Shown here: positions 46,516 to 56,124 of the stretch, in pieces | Layout: each line of letters begins with the position of its first letter | Numbering within the stretch: position 1 is the stretch's first letter | NCBI RefSeq assembly: GCF_000328665.1 | Contig: NC_019977.1 | Coordinates: 434,001 to 498,000 of the forward strand | DNA length: 64,000 nucleotides | Source of the DNA: Methanomethylovorans hollandica DSM 15978 | GTDB taxonomy: Archaea > Halobacteriota > Methanosarcinia > Methanosarcinales > Methanosarcinaceae | Direction: 5' to 3' | The notes under the pieces: generated by a model | What the model was told of the DNA's origin: nothing | The model's input: the letters and a program-made list of their open reading frames with translations, nothing else | Databases searched by the model: none | Translations under genes and position numbers: made by a program

Positions 46516-46829
46516 TTGATCACTTCACAATTCAACTAAACAATGTGTATATATCTATGCTCGTATTATTTTAACAACTTATAGAGACTTTTATCAAAAC
46601 CATTATTTTAAGTCATAGGTACTTCAAATTGCAATTAATCCCCTATCATATAGATTTACTCTCTTTCTTTTCATGTTTTTCATTTTTAAGATAGTTCTCT
46701 TTATCCATCATTATTCTTTTTATTTTTAGCGTGTTAAGCTCATAAATTAAAACAAAAGACTATCATTAATGTTTTACCTCCATTAAAAAAGTGAAAATAA
46801 AATTATAGTTTAAATATTATTCTAAAAAT
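46516..46829. other. Very AT-rich intergenic region
   Basis: The 314 nt between two minus-strand glycosyltransferase genes contain only AT-rich sequence, with no protein-like frame, hairpin or repeat that stands out. Its minus-strand TATA-like runs may include the promoter of the 45376-46515 gene. Confidence 0.4.
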
Positions 46830-47786
46830 TTAGAGTAATATGTTATACAATTCCATAATTTCTGCACAGATTTTTTCATTGTTGTGTACTTTTTCTACAT
46901 ATTTTTTTCCTTGCTCACCTAACTGTTTTCTTAGATCAGCGACCATCATCAAATTTTCGAGTTCTTGTTTTAGATTATCTTTTGTGACGTTTATTATTCC
47001 ATTCGGCTTTTCTAAATATGGTTCTACACTTGGCTTAATCCATGTGCAAGAAGGGATTCCCATCTGTTGAACTTCATTTGTGAGAATACCATACCATCCA
47101 GTCTGTCTTTTATCATAAAAGCCAACTGAATCAACTACAATGTCACATTTAGAAACTAATTCAATTGTTTCTTTATGTGGGGTGTTTTCAATTAACACAC
47201 ACTCAACATTCTGATATTGTCTTTTTAATGCATTTATTGCTTCAATAAAGTATATGGTTCCTTTATAAAATCTGTTTGTAGGCGCATGGCCGATCAGTAT
47301 TTTACCATCGTTTCTATCTATTTTAGTTAACCCATGCCATCCTATAGGATTAGGGACCCATGTTGCTTCAGGTGCGTATTCTAATAGATCCGGAGTAGAA
47401 ACTATATGCACATCTGCAAATCTCGAACCAAAACTTTTACCGTTGTTTCTCAACTTACTGCCATGCCAATGGATAACTACTTTTCCATAAAATTTGAACA
47501 GCAACGGGATGTCCAAATCCATAGGGAATATACCACCATCATGCAGATGAATGATATCAAAATTCTCTTCACGCAGTAATTTGATTAAAATTTTATAAAT
47601 TATATAAAAACGTTTTAAAAGATCCTTTTTAGGGTAATTCAAAGGAAGGTTCAAAGAAATATCTTCATAGTCATTAGTATAATTCTCTGTAATATCTAAG
47701 ATACGTACCTGATGGCCAAGACTTTTCTGTTGTAATGATAGATTGTATGCGACATTAGCAATGTTTCTTATGTGGAGAATTTTCAT
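46830..47786 (-). CDS. Glycosyltransferase (GT-B-like)
   Basis: A 318-residue protein, shorter than its neighbours. The N-terminal MKILHIRNIANVAYNLSLQQ with HLHDGG and the middle ILIGHAPTNRFYKGTIYFIEA segment look like a GT-B glycosyltransferase; GWYGILTNEVQQMGIPSC replaces the usual E-x7-E donor motif region. Function in surface polysaccharide synthesis is inferred from the locus. The first ATG is used; no clear ribosome binding site is seen. Confidence 0.78.
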   Translation of the reverse strand: MKILHIRNIANVAYNLSLQQKSLGHQVRILDITENYTNDYEDISLNLPLNYPKKDLLKRFYIIYKILIKLLREENFDIIHLHDGGIFPMDLDIPLLFKFYGKVVIHWHGSKLRNNGKSFGSRFADVHIVSTPDLLEYAPEATWVPNPIGWHGLTKIDRNDGKILIGHAPTNRFYKGTIYFIEAINALKRQYQNVECVLIENTPHKETIELVSKCDIVVDSVGFYDKRQTGWYGILTNEVQQMGIPSCTWIKPSVEPYLEKPNGIINVTKDNLKQELENLMMVADLRKQLGEQGKKYVEKVHNNEKICAEIMELYNILL

Positions 47787-47933
47787 ATGGATTTATTCCA
47801 AAAAGCTCATTAGGTAATATCTTTATCAGTTGTCGGCTGCTTTACCATCGTCTTCTATATAATTGCCAATGTTTCAATCCCTCATACAGTTTCCAATCAT
47901 TCCAATATGAGTTTTGAGGCCAGTTAAATTCCA

Positions 47934-48794
47934 TTAATTGAAATTCCTTAAATGGTCCAGTATCTCATCCCTCATTTCCTCGTTCTTTAAAGCAAAGTCC
48001 ACTATGGCTTTGATATATCCCAGTTTGTCACCGGTGTCATAACGTTTGCCTGTGAACTTATATGCATAGATCTTCTGGGATTCGCTGAGGAGTTTGATGC
48101 CATCGGTAAGCTGTATCTCTCCACCCACACCGCAAGCTGTCGCTTTTATACAATCGAATATCTCAGGAGTGAATACGTATCTTCCAATAGCACCGGTATT
48201 AGATGGAGCCTTCTCGGGGGCAGGTTTTTCCACGATGTCCTCAAGCAGGTACAGGTGTTCGTCCAGTTCGCGTCCTTTTATTATACCGTAATTGCTAACT
48301 TTTTCCCAGGGTACTTCTTCCACTGCGATGGTTGAGCGCCCGTAGGTATTGAAAACCTCGATAAGTTGTTTAGTGCATGGGGTACTGTTCATTATTATAT
48401 CATCACCTAAAAGCACAGCAAAAGGTTCCCCGCTAATATGCTTTTCTGCTGTAAGTATAGCGTCTCCCAATCCCCGTGGTTCTTTCTGTCGGATGTAGTG
48501 GATATCCACAAGGGAAGAGATGTCTCTTATCATTTTCAGCATCTCTGTTTTTCCCCTGCTCTTAAGGTGCATTTCCAGTTCAGGTGAATCGTCAAAATAA
48601 TCCTCTATAGATCTTTTGCTTCTACCTGTCACGAATATGATGTCATCTATTCCGGAGTTGACAGCTTCCTCCACTACATAATGGATCACAGGTTTATCAA
48701 TGATCGGAAGCATTTCCTTTGGCATGGATTTTGTTACCGGGAGAAACCTTGTGCCAAGCCCTGCAGCCGGTATAACTGCTTTCTTGATCGTCAT
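47934..48794 (-). CDS. galU: UTP-glucose-1-phosphate uridylyltransferase
   Basis: A 286-residue nucleotidyltransferase. It has the GalU signature AVIPAAGLGTRFLPVTKSMPKE, the VVEEAVNSGIDDIIFVTGR segment, VLLGDDI with the metal Asp, and GGEIQLTDGI. It makes UDP-glucose for glycan synthesis. GGGTGAATC precedes the ATG; the gene is 3 nt after manC, so they are co-transcribed. The base composition returns to that of the core genome here. Confidence 0.94.
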   Translation of the reverse strand: MTIKKAVIPAAGLGTRFLPVTKSMPKEMLPIIDKPVIHYVVEEAVNSGIDDIIFVTGRSKRSIEDYFDDSPELEMHLKSRGKTEMLKMIRDISSLVDIHYIRQKEPRGLGDAILTAEKHISGEPFAVLLGDDIIMNSTPCTKQLIEVFNTYGRSTIAVEEVPWEKVSNYGIIKGRELDEHLYLLEDIVEKPAPEKAPSNTGAIGRYVFTPEIFDCIKATACGVGGEIQLTDGIKLLSESQKIYAYKFTGKRYDTGDKLGYIKAIVDFALKNEEMRDEILDHLRNFN

Positions 48795-48797
48795 GAT

Positions 48798-50192
48798 TCA
48801 CCCATTATCGTGTGGAACCCGTCCATACTCATCATCAAATCGTACGATATCATCTTCGTCCACGCATTCTCCAAGTTGCACTTCTATGATCTCCAGGGGC
48901 AATTTACCCTCATTTGCAAGCCTATGCCTCATGCCGGCACTTATGAATGTGCTTTCGCCCTGCCTCAGGAAAAAGGTTTCGTCATTGATCTGCACGGTTG
49001 CCATTCCCTTGACAACTATCCAATGCTCACTGCGGTGGTAATGAAGCTGGAGGCTGAGCTTCTTTTTTGGATCCACTGTTATATTCTTTATCTTGTGCCT
49101 ACCGGATTTCTCCATCACAGTATAGAAACCCCATGGCCTGTATACTGTCTGCTGCAGATATGCCCTTTCATCATTTTTGCTGTGTAAAGCATCAGCTACT
49201 TGCTTTACTTTCTGGCTGCTCTCTCTGGGGCAGACGAGCAGGGCATCCGGTGTATCGACAACCGCCATGTTTTGCACATCTATAAGAGCCACAAGCTTAT
49301 CACATTTGGAATAGACAAGGTTGTTCTGTGAATTGATAAGAATGTTCTCGCATTCATAGATCACATTTCCATTGTCATCCTTTTCGGACTCCTCATATAT
49401 TGCATTAAAATTCCCGAGATCGCTCCATTTATGTTCCAGGCGCACCACCACGACATTCCTGGATTTTTCCATAATACCGTAATCTATGGAGATTGCCCTT
49501 ACTTTTTCATATATCTCTTCAATAGCTGCATCAGGATCTATCTCAGGGCCAAAGGCTTTATAAAATGAACTTTCGTGCTCCTTCAACTCTCCGAAAAACA
49601 CCTCAGTATCAAAAAGGAACATTCCGCTGTTCCACAGGCAACCTTCTTTCAGGTACTTCAGAGCATCTTCATGATTTGGTTTTTCCCTGAACTCGGCTAC
49701 CTTATAGCCGGCATCGATCTTTTCAGCTGGCTTTATATATCCGTATCCTGTGTGCGGTGAAGTGGGCACTATCCCAAAAGTGACAAGATGTTCCTTTGCT
49801 AGCAATTGCGCATTTTTTATTGTTTCCATTGCACGTATGTCAAGTACATGGTCCGAGGAAAAAACCCCTACAATGGATTTTCCGAATCTTTTTACTATTT
49901 CCCGCATACCGAAGCTGATAGCTGGAAGAGTGTTCTTCGCTTCAGGTTCTATCAGTACGTTTTCCGGAGGCAGGTCATATCCCAGTTCTTTAGCCTGACC
50001 TGTAACAAAGAATCGCTGTGAATCATTTGTCACAACGAAGATCTCTGATATATCAGAGACTTCCAGGCAGCGTATCAAGGTATTCTGGAAAAAAGATGTG
50101 TCTTCAAGTTTGAGGAATTGTTTTGGATTATGTTTTCTGCTAAGTGGCCATAATCTTGTTCCAGATCCACCTGCAAGGATGAGTGATCTAAT
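48798..50192 (-). CDS. manC: Bifunctional mannose-1-phosphate guanylyltransferase/mannose-6-phosphate isomerase
   Basis: A type II PMI/GMP enzyme (464 aa from 50192). The N-terminal LILAGGSGTRLWPLSRKHNP binds GTP; FSSDHVL and FREKP follow; the C-terminal cupin PWGFYTVMEKSGRHKI with QLHYHRSEHW is the isomerase. It makes GDP-mannose from fructose-6-phosphate via mannose-6-phosphate. The family normally begins just before the LILAGG segment. Here GAGGAGATG stands 5-8 nt before an in-frame ATT (50192-50190), giving MIRSLILAGG. The only standard start, ATG 50273, would add 27 residues that do not belong to the family and place the ribosome binding site inside the gene. Confidence 0.9.
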   Translation of the reverse strand: MRSLILAGGSGTRLWPLSRKHNPKQFLKLEDTSFFQNTLIRCLEVSDISEIFVVTNDSQRFFVTGQAKELGYDLPPENVLIEPEAKNTLPAISFGMREIVKRFGKSIVGVFSSDHVLDIRAMETIKNAQLLAKEHLVTFGIVPTSPHTGYGYIKPAEKIDAGYKVAEFREKPNHEDALKYLKEGCLWNSGMFLFDTEVFFGELKEHESSFYKAFGPEIDPDAAIEEIYEKVRAISIDYGIMEKSRNVVVVRLEHKWSDLGNFNAIYEESEKDDNGNVIYECENILINSQNNLVYSKCDKLVALIDVQNMAVVDTPDALLVCPRESSQKVKQVADALHSKNDERAYLQQTVYRPWGFYTVMEKSGRHKIKNITVDPKKKLSLQLHYHRSEHWIVVKGMATVQINDETFFLRQGESTFISAGMRHRLANEGKLPLEIIEVQLGECVDEDDIVRFDDEYGRVPHDNG

Positions 50193-50273
50193 GTTTTCAT
50201 CTCCTCTTTTTAAGGTATATGGATGTATATATCTAGTATTATCAGCCGGTATTCCAGGCCAGATAGATTGCAT

Positions 50274-50599
50274 TTAGATCGATCAGAGTTAATTTTTTAG
50301 TTATCTGATACAGAAATATATAGGTGAAATCCTTATTAATATATATTAGTTACCCGCATTCTCTGCATACAATAATATTATCTGTTAGGGGAACTTCTGT
50401 AGAAAGTACTGGCATTGTGAATGTCATTACCAGCATATACATATTAACTGTCAGGACATTATCTTTGCAGATAGCGACCAATTATCGACCTTTCATCAGA
50501 TATGTATAATCTGATCCACGATGTATCAACTGAATTCTTAAGTACTATTAATATTATCCTATGCACCATAATCCTCAATCCAGTTGGAAATGTGATCAA
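50274..50599. other. Divergent promoter region between manC and the Nfn-type genes
   Basis: About 325 nt with TATA-like stretches at 50335-50345 and 50545-50556. No gene is visible. GTGATC at 50592-50597 is the ribosome binding site for the next gene. Confidence 0.4.
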
Positions 50600-51442
50600 A
50601 TGTCATACAGTATAGTCGAGAAACGGGATATGGTACACCAGGTACACTTGATGAAGGTGCTTGCGCCTGATGTGGCAAGAGCTGCAAAGCCCGGGCAGTT
50701 CGTGATAATAAGGATCGATGAACAAAGTGAAAGGATCCCCCTCACAATTGCGGATTGTAATGTAACAGACGGTTCTGTGACTATTATTTTCCAGGAGATG
50801 GGCAAGACCACCAAACAGCTTGCCACGCTTAAAGGCGGGGAAGAACTACAGGATTTTGTAGGTCCTCTGGGCACTCCCTCTGAGATAGACAAACTGGGTA
50901 CTGTTGTACTGGTGGGAGGAGGCGTGGGTGTAGCTCCTTCATATCCGCAGGCGAAAGCCTACAAAGAAGCAGGTAATAAAGTGATAACCATCATAGGTGC
51001 CCGGAGTGAGAACTTGCTTATACTTGAAGAGGAGATGCGGGCTGTAAGCGATGAATTGATTGTATGTACAGATGATGGTACTAAAGGACATCACGGTTTT
51101 GTAACAGATGTCCTCCAGAAACTGCTGCAAAGCGGTGAACATGTGGATCGCGTGGTGGCCATCGGCCCTCCCATAATGATGAGGGCAGTGGCAGGTGTGA
51201 CAAAGCCTTTTGGTACCCAGACCATTGTAAGCTTAAATCCTATTATGATCGATGGCACGGGAATGTGTGGCGGATGCCGTGTCTCTGTTGACGGTAAAAC
51301 CAAATTTGCCTGTGTCGACGGGCCTGAGTTCGATGCCCACAAGGTCGATTTTAATCTGCTCATGAACCGCCTTGCAGTTTACAGGGACGAAGAGGGCATT
51401 TCCATGAAAAGGCATGAATGTACTTGCGGAGGCGAGCAGTAA
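50600..51442 (+). CDS. Ferredoxin:NADP oxidoreductase/sulfide dehydrogenase small subunit (NfnA/SudB-like)
   Basis: A 280-residue FAD/NAD(P)-binding protein of the dihydroorotate dehydrogenase electron-transfer type. It has RIPLTIAD (flavin), VLVGGGVGVAPSYPQAKAYK (NAD(P)) and a 2Fe-2S cysteine cluster in GMCGGCRVSVDGKTKFACVDGPEF. Family members pass electrons between NADPH, ferredoxin and NADH or sulfur. GTGATC selects ATG 50600 over an ATG 39 nt upstream. The stop overlaps the next gene's ATG (TAATG). A short Cys-rich tail (RHECTCGGEQ) is unusual. Confidence 0.88.
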   Translation: MSYSIVEKRDMVHQVHLMKVLAPDVARAAKPGQFVIIRIDEQSERIPLTIADCNVTDGSVTIIFQEMGKTTKQLATLKGGEELQDFVGPLGTPSEIDKLGTVVLVGGGVGVAPSYPQAKAYKEAGNKVITIIGARSENLLILEEEMRAVSDELIVCTDDGTKGHHGFVTDVLQKLLQSGEHVDRVVAIGPPIMMRAVAGVTKPFGTQTIVSLNPIMIDGTGMCGGCRVSVDGKTKFACVDGPEFDAHKVDFNLLMNRLAVYRDEEGISMKRHECTCGGEQ

Positions 51443-52815
51443 TGGCAGCAAGACAGCCCATGCCGTTACAGGAATCTGAAGTAAGGCGCAGGAACTTCAA
51501 TGAAGTAGCACTGGGTTATACAGAGGAGCAAGCTGTTGCTGAAGCTGACCGTTGCCTTCAATGCAAAGATCCAAAATGTGTGCAGGGATGTCCTGTGAAT
51601 ATCGATATTCCGGCTTTCATTGCCAGCATTGCCGAAAGGGATTTCGATGAGGCCATCAGGACGATTAAGCTCACCAATGCTCTTCCTGCAGTATGCGGGC
51701 GTGTCTGCCCTCAGGAAGTGCAGTGCGAAGAATATTGTGTGCTCGCAAAGAAAGGCCAACCCATAGCTATAGGACGTCTTGAACGTTTTGCTGCAGATCA
51801 TGAGAGTGTTAAGGGTGTGGAAGCACCTCAGAAAGTAAAGCCAACTGGCAAACACGTGGCTGTGGTGGGTTCAGGTCCTGCAGGGCTTACAGCTGCCGCA
51901 GATCTTGCAAAAGCCGGGCATTCCGTGACGATCTTTGAATCACTTCATGAACCCGGAGGTGTGCTCACCTATGGTATTCCAGAGTTCCGCCTTCCAAAGG
52001 CGATAGTACGCCAGGAGGTAGAATATATAAAGCAGCTTGGAGTGGACATAAAAGTAGACTATGTCATAGGCAGGATCAAGACGCTGGATGAACTGAGGGG
52101 AGAGTTCGATGCTGTATTCCTGGGAACTGGAGCAGGACTTCCGAATTTCATGGGTATTGAAGGAGAGAACCTCAATGGTGTCTATTCTGCCAATGAGTTC
52201 CTGACCCGTGTGAACCTCATGAAAGCTTTCCGTTTCCCTGAATATGACACACCTATCAAAAGGGGAAAAAAGGTGATCGTGGTAGGTGGAGGGAATGTGG
52301 CAATGGATGCTGCACGATGTGCTCTGAGACTGGGTGCTGACGAGGTCAGCATTGTCTACCGGCGTGGAGAAGATGAACTACCGGCACGTAGAGAAGAAGT
52401 GGAGAATGCTAAAGAAGAAGGGATCATTTTCAGACTGCTCACAAACCCAGTTCGCATTCTGGGTGATGATAAAATGAGTGCCAAGAGTGTGGAATGCATC
52501 AGGATGGAGCTTGGTGAACCTGATGCTTCAGGCCGCAGAAGACCTGTGTCTGTGAAAGGTTCAGAACACCAGATCGAAGCCGATACGGTGATAATAGCCA
52601 TCGGCACATCTCCGAACCCGATCATATTCTCAGGTTCTGGAGGTCTTGAATCCACTCCAAAAGGCACTATCGTGGTAGATGATTCAGCTATGAGCTCTCT
52701 TCCGGGTGTATGTGCAGGTGGCGATGTGGTCACAGGCGCTGCAACAGTGATAAGTGCTATGGGCGCCGGAAAGCTGGCCGCTCAAACCATCCATGATTAT
52801 CTTAGCAAACAATGA
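51442..52815 (+). CDS. gltA: NADPH-dependent glutamate synthase small-chain-like oxidoreductase (NfnB/SudA/GltA)
   Basis: About 457 aa. The N-terminal domain carries two 4Fe-4S sites (CLQCKDPKCVQGCP and CGRVCPQEVQCEEYC); FAD binding is at VVGSGPAGLTAAADLAKAGH and NADP binding at VVGGGNVAMDAARCALRLG. With the upstream subunit it forms an NfnAB/sulfide-dehydrogenase-like complex that exchanges electrons between ferredoxin and NADP(H); annotation as homotetrameric glutamate synthase is an alternative. GGAGG at 51428-51432 precedes ATG 51442; the genes overlap by 1 nt. Confidence 0.9.
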   Translation: MAARQPMPLQESEVRRRNFNEVALGYTEEQAVAEADRCLQCKDPKCVQGCPVNIDIPAFIASIAERDFDEAIRTIKLTNALPAVCGRVCPQEVQCEEYCVLAKKGQPIAIGRLERFAADHESVKGVEAPQKVKPTGKHVAVVGSGPAGLTAAADLAKAGHSVTIFESLHEPGGVLTYGIPEFRLPKAIVRQEVEYIKQLGVDIKVDYVIGRIKTLDELRGEFDAVFLGTGAGLPNFMGIEGENLNGVYSANEFLTRVNLMKAFRFPEYDTPIKRGKKVIVVGGGNVAMDAARCALRLGADEVSIVYRRGEDELPARREEVENAKEEGIIFRLLTNPVRILGDDKMSAKSVECIRMELGEPDASGRRRPVSVKGSEHQIEADTVIIAIGTSPNPIIFSGSGGLESTPKGTIVVDDSAMSSLPGVCAGGDVVTGAATVISAMGAGKLAAQTIHDYLSKQ

Positions 52816-52856
52816 CCTTATGATGATCGGTCATTCACTTTTTTAATTGGACTGCA

Positions 52857-54872
52857 ATGAAACCCGGAAATAAGAAATTTATATTATCAGGAAATTCTTC
52901 TGCCAGAAAGCCTGTTAGCTCTCACTTTAAAACCCGATCACCAAGATCCTGGAAGCAGCATGGTGCAGATCTGCAACATCATATTTTCTGGTGTCAGCAT
53001 TGTAATGTTCCTCTGTTAAGGTCTACATGTGATATTTGTCGGTCACAGGGCAGTCATGTAGGTCTGGCACCCCCGGGAGACGTCAGGTTCTGTTCACCAC
53101 CTGAGCGGGAAGTGCTCAGTGGTCTTTTGTTATCAGCTTTCGGGTGTGACCCCATAGGTCAAAGGATTGTGCTGCTTAACAAGACCACAGGTGAGGACAG
53201 GACAGATGAAATTATAGTTGACGGTTTGCATTTTGGGGTACTGCGTTTTGATATGAAGTTTCTGGATTATGTTTTAGATCTGTCCGTTGAAGGTGCAAAG
53301 GTACTGGGAGAGCATACTACTAATAAGACAATTGTTCTAAGGAAGGCTTCCAGCCATCTTAGCGGCAAGAAGGTAAAAGCTGAGCAAATTCTAAGTTATA
53401 CGGAAGATATTACAAAGGGAGATACTGTTCTGATCAGGTGTGGCAATCTTATAGGTTTTGGCGTATCCCTTTCGGATCATGCACACCTTCAAAGTTCACA
53501 GGATGCTGTATTGAGGGTGAGGAAGCTCGACGGAAACAAAGTTTCACTGAATCGGCGTATTGCTTCCATGCAGGATGTCATAAAGGCCAATGCAAGTCAC
53601 ATGGAGAAAATATCCAGGGATGCTGCCAATGTTGTCAAGGGGGTTGTAAGCCGCAAGGAATACAAGGCTCTGCCTGTCCATGTATCCTTCAGTGGGGGAA
53701 AGGATAGTCTCGTGGTGCTTGATCTGACCGTCAATACTCTCAAAAGCAGAGAAATCAGAGCTTTCTTCCTTAATACTGGTATCGAGTTCCCTGAAACAGT
53801 AGAATTTGCGCGCAATTTCTGTTCCAGTCGGGGTATCGACTTAAAGGAGTCAGCTGCGGGGGATGCTTTCTGGGAGAACCTTGAAAGGTTCGGTCCCCCG
53901 GCAAAGGATATGCGCTGGTGTTGTAAAGTATGCAAGCTGGCACCAGCCAACAGGCTCATCGATGAATCATCAAGTGAAGGGCAGGTGTGCCTTACTGTGG
54001 ATGGCAAGCGACGATACGAATCATTTACCAGGGCTTCCATTTCTGCAAGTGAGAAGAACCCATTTGTCCCCACGCAGCTCAATATTTTTCCCATCCGTGA
54101 TTGGAGGGCGATAGAAGTATGGCTGTATATATACGGAAAGAAACTTGAATACAATCCTCTTTATGACATGGGATTCGAAAGGGTGGGATGTTATCTCTGT
54201 CCTGCTTCCCTGTCTGCTGAATATCAGCTTTTTTCCCGGCTGCATCCTGATCTTCATGCACGCTGGCATTCATATCTGCTGAAATGGGCCAGCAAAAAAG
54301 GTTTTCCGGAATCATTTGTGGAACATGGTTTCTGGCGCTGGAAGGAGCTTCCACCAAAAATGCTCAAGCTTGCAGAAGAGCTCGAGATCCGATATGATGT
54401 TCCTGAAGTTAATGGAAATTTCAGGGTAGATTCTGTCAGCGGTGTTTCTCCCTGCACGAGCGGAGGTTTTACTGTTGAGGCCAACATAGGGGGCGTTTCT
54501 CTGGACGATGCAGCGGACGTACTGCACATAATAGGCATCATAAAGGCTGCCGAAAACATGGGAATGTTGCTTATAAAGGCCGATGATGCAACTATAAAGT
54601 TCTTCTCTTCAGGTAACCTGCTGGTCACTGCTGGCAGCAGAGCAAAGGCCACTGAAGTGTTCAGACAGGTCGTATTGCAGCTTATGAGAGTGTGCATGTG
54701 CACAAGGTGCGGTATCTGTCAGGGGGTTTGCCCTGTTGGCGCTATTGAGGTTGATGATATGCGCGGTCTGTACATCAGTGATGCATGTATACGATGTGGT
54801 AACTGCATTGAACCATGTGTTGTCCTTAAATATGCTTCTCGTAATTTGCCGTGGCTCAGGCAGAATGCCTGA
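52857..54872 (+). CDS. PAPS-reductase-like PP-loop protein with zinc ribbon, PUA and ferredoxin domains
   Basis: A 671-residue multidomain protein. Residues 46-61 form a zinc ribbon (C46, C49, C58, C61); residues ~170-205 are PUA-like; the PP-loop SFSGGKDS lies at ~277-284, with CCKVCKLAP further on as in PAPS/APS reductases and related ATP-using thiolases; the C-terminus has two 4Fe-4S motifs (CTRCGICQGVCP, CIRCGNCIEPC). Methanogens hold many such fusions; the exact sulfur-transfer or reductase role is not settled. PUA suggests RNA as substrate. It follows the Nfn-type pair by 41 nt in the same direction, which could supply electrons. Confidence 0.88.
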   Translation: MKPGNKKFILSGNSSARKPVSSHFKTRSPRSWKQHGADLQHHIFWCQHCNVPLLRSTCDICRSQGSHVGLAPPGDVRFCSPPEREVLSGLLLSAFGCDPIGQRIVLLNKTTGEDRTDEIIVDGLHFGVLRFDMKFLDYVLDLSVEGAKVLGEHTTNKTIVLRKASSHLSGKKVKAEQILSYTEDITKGDTVLIRCGNLIGFGVSLSDHAHLQSSQDAVLRVRKLDGNKVSLNRRIASMQDVIKANASHMEKISRDAANVVKGVVSRKEYKALPVHVSFSGGKDSLVVLDLTVNTLKSREIRAFFLNTGIEFPETVEFARNFCSSRGIDLKESAAGDAFWENLERFGPPAKDMRWCCKVCKLAPANRLIDESSSEGQVCLTVDGKRRYESFTRASISASEKNPFVPTQLNIFPIRDWRAIEVWLYIYGKKLEYNPLYDMGFERVGCYLCPASLSAEYQLFSRLHPDLHARWHSYLLKWASKKGFPESFVEHGFWRWKELPPKMLKLAEELEIRYDVPEVNGNFRVDSVSGVSPCTSGGFTVEANIGGVSLDDAADVLHIIGIIKAAENMGMLLIKADDATIKFFSSGNLLVTAGSRAKATEVFRQVVLQLMRVCMCTRCGICQGVCPVGAIEVDDMRGLYISDACIRCGNCIEPCVVLKYASRNLPWLRQNA

Positions 54873-54941
54873 TGTATGAGTGAGATTTTAATACTTTACT
54901 AGTAATTATATAACTGCTTTGAAATAAATACTGTAAGATGT

Positions 54942-56018
54942 GTGCACATGCAGATAGGTCAATTAGATGGTATTTCTGTCCTGATATTGTCCAGATTAAA
55001 GATAGCTGCTGTCCTGATCATTATACTGCTTTCACTGTTCCTTGCTTCTATTTTCCTTCCTCTTGCAGATGGTATAGTCCTGGGTCTTGTATTGGCATAC
55101 ATCGCTCGTCCCATCTATCTCAAATTACATCGGTATCAAAGGATTGGTGCGCTGGTAGCTACTTTTGCCCTCGTCATGCCAGTTGTCCTTATCATTGGCT
55201 CGGGCATATTTGAGATAGTAAGATTCATTGGCTGGATCTTCGATAATCAGGATGTGTTCATTAATTCGCTGTTCGATTTTGTCCGTTCCATAGATGTGCC
55301 CCCGGAATATAATGAGAGTATCCTACAATTCATATGGGATACTTCCACTTCTGTGCTTCCTCTTTTGAGTGGGTTTGGTTTTCTGGCATATGCAAAGACC
55401 CTTATGATGTTTGCTCTCAATTTGGTCATATCTGTATTAGTTTGTTACTTCCTTCTGGTAGATGGGCCAAAGGTCTACAATAGCGTGGTTGCTTTCATGC
55501 CAGTGGATAATAGGCCCTGGATTACGGAATATATACAGCATCTGGACCTTATACTTAAGGGCGTTTTCATTGGAAATGCCTATGCTGCCTTATTTGTCAG
55601 CATCACTTCTCTGGTGGTCTTTTATATATTTGGCTTCTCTCATATCCTGGCTCTTGCCACTCTGATTTTCATTGCTTCTATTGTCCCTTTGTTTGCCGGT
55701 TATGTCGTCCTTGTTGCTTTGGCAGTGATCCGCTATTTCCAGATGGGACTTGAGGCAGCTGTGATCTTCTTTGTAGTGGCTTCTGTGGTCATCTATGTGC
55801 CACCTGAATTTATCCTTCGTCCATATCTTGCGAGCATGCATTCACGTGTGCATCCAATGTTGATCATGCTCTCTTTCCTGGGAGGTGCTTTTGTAGGGGG
55901 TATCGCAGGTTTCTTTGTGGCACCTATAATCCTTGCTTCTTTGATAGCTGCCTATAGGGTGCATGTGGGAACACCGGTATATGGTAAAAAGGAAGAAGAA
56001 GAAGGACTTCCTGCATGA
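54942..56018 (+). CDS. AI-2E transporter (PerM) family membrane protein
   Basis: A 358-residue protein with about eight hydrophobic segments and the long central loop typical of the PerM/AI-2E family; LVLAYIARPIYLKL near the N-terminus and the C-terminal VPPEFILRPYLASMHSRVHPMLIMLSFLGGAF region are characteristic, split here for length. The family includes Na+/H+ antiporters and putative exporters; the substrate in archaea is unknown. GTG 54942 and ATG 54948 are both possible starts. A TATA-like AATTATATAAC lies at about 54904-54914. Confidence 0.87.
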   Translation: MHMQIGQLDGISVLILSRLKIAAVLIIILLSLFLASIFLPLADGIVLGLVLAYIARPIYLKLHRYQRIGALVATFALVMPVVLIIGSGIFEIVRFIGWIFDNQDVFINSLFDFVRSIDVPPEYNESILQFIWDTSTSVLPLLSGFGFLAYAKTLMMFALNLVISVLVCYFLLVDGPKVYNSVVAFMPVDNRPWITEYIQHLDLILKGVFIGNAYAALFVSITSLVVFYIFGFSHILALATLIFIASIVPLFAGYVVLVALAVIRYFQMGLEAAVIFFVVASVVIYVPPEFILRPYLASMHSRVHPMLIMLSFLGGAFVGGIAGFFVAPIILASLIAAYRVHVGTPVYGKKEEEEGLPA

Positions 56019-56124
56019 AGGTTTATCCACCAGGATCGTTCTGTAAACGTACAAGTTGTTTCCGTTAAAAAGGTTTATAAGTATTGTTAAATCTAAGTCT
56101 ACAGGTAATTTCGCAGGTGAAATC

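Noticed and set aside
48681-49187. 168-codon plus-strand frame over galU/manC
   Set aside because: Shadow of two well-supported minus-strand genes.
52857-54872. Defence-type reading of the PP-loop protein as a DndC-like DNA phosphorothioation enzyme
   Set aside because: DndC-like proteins also have SGGKDS, but no dndB, dndD or dndE is nearby, and the PUA, zinc ribbon and ferredoxin domains fit the methanogen PAPS-reductase family instead.
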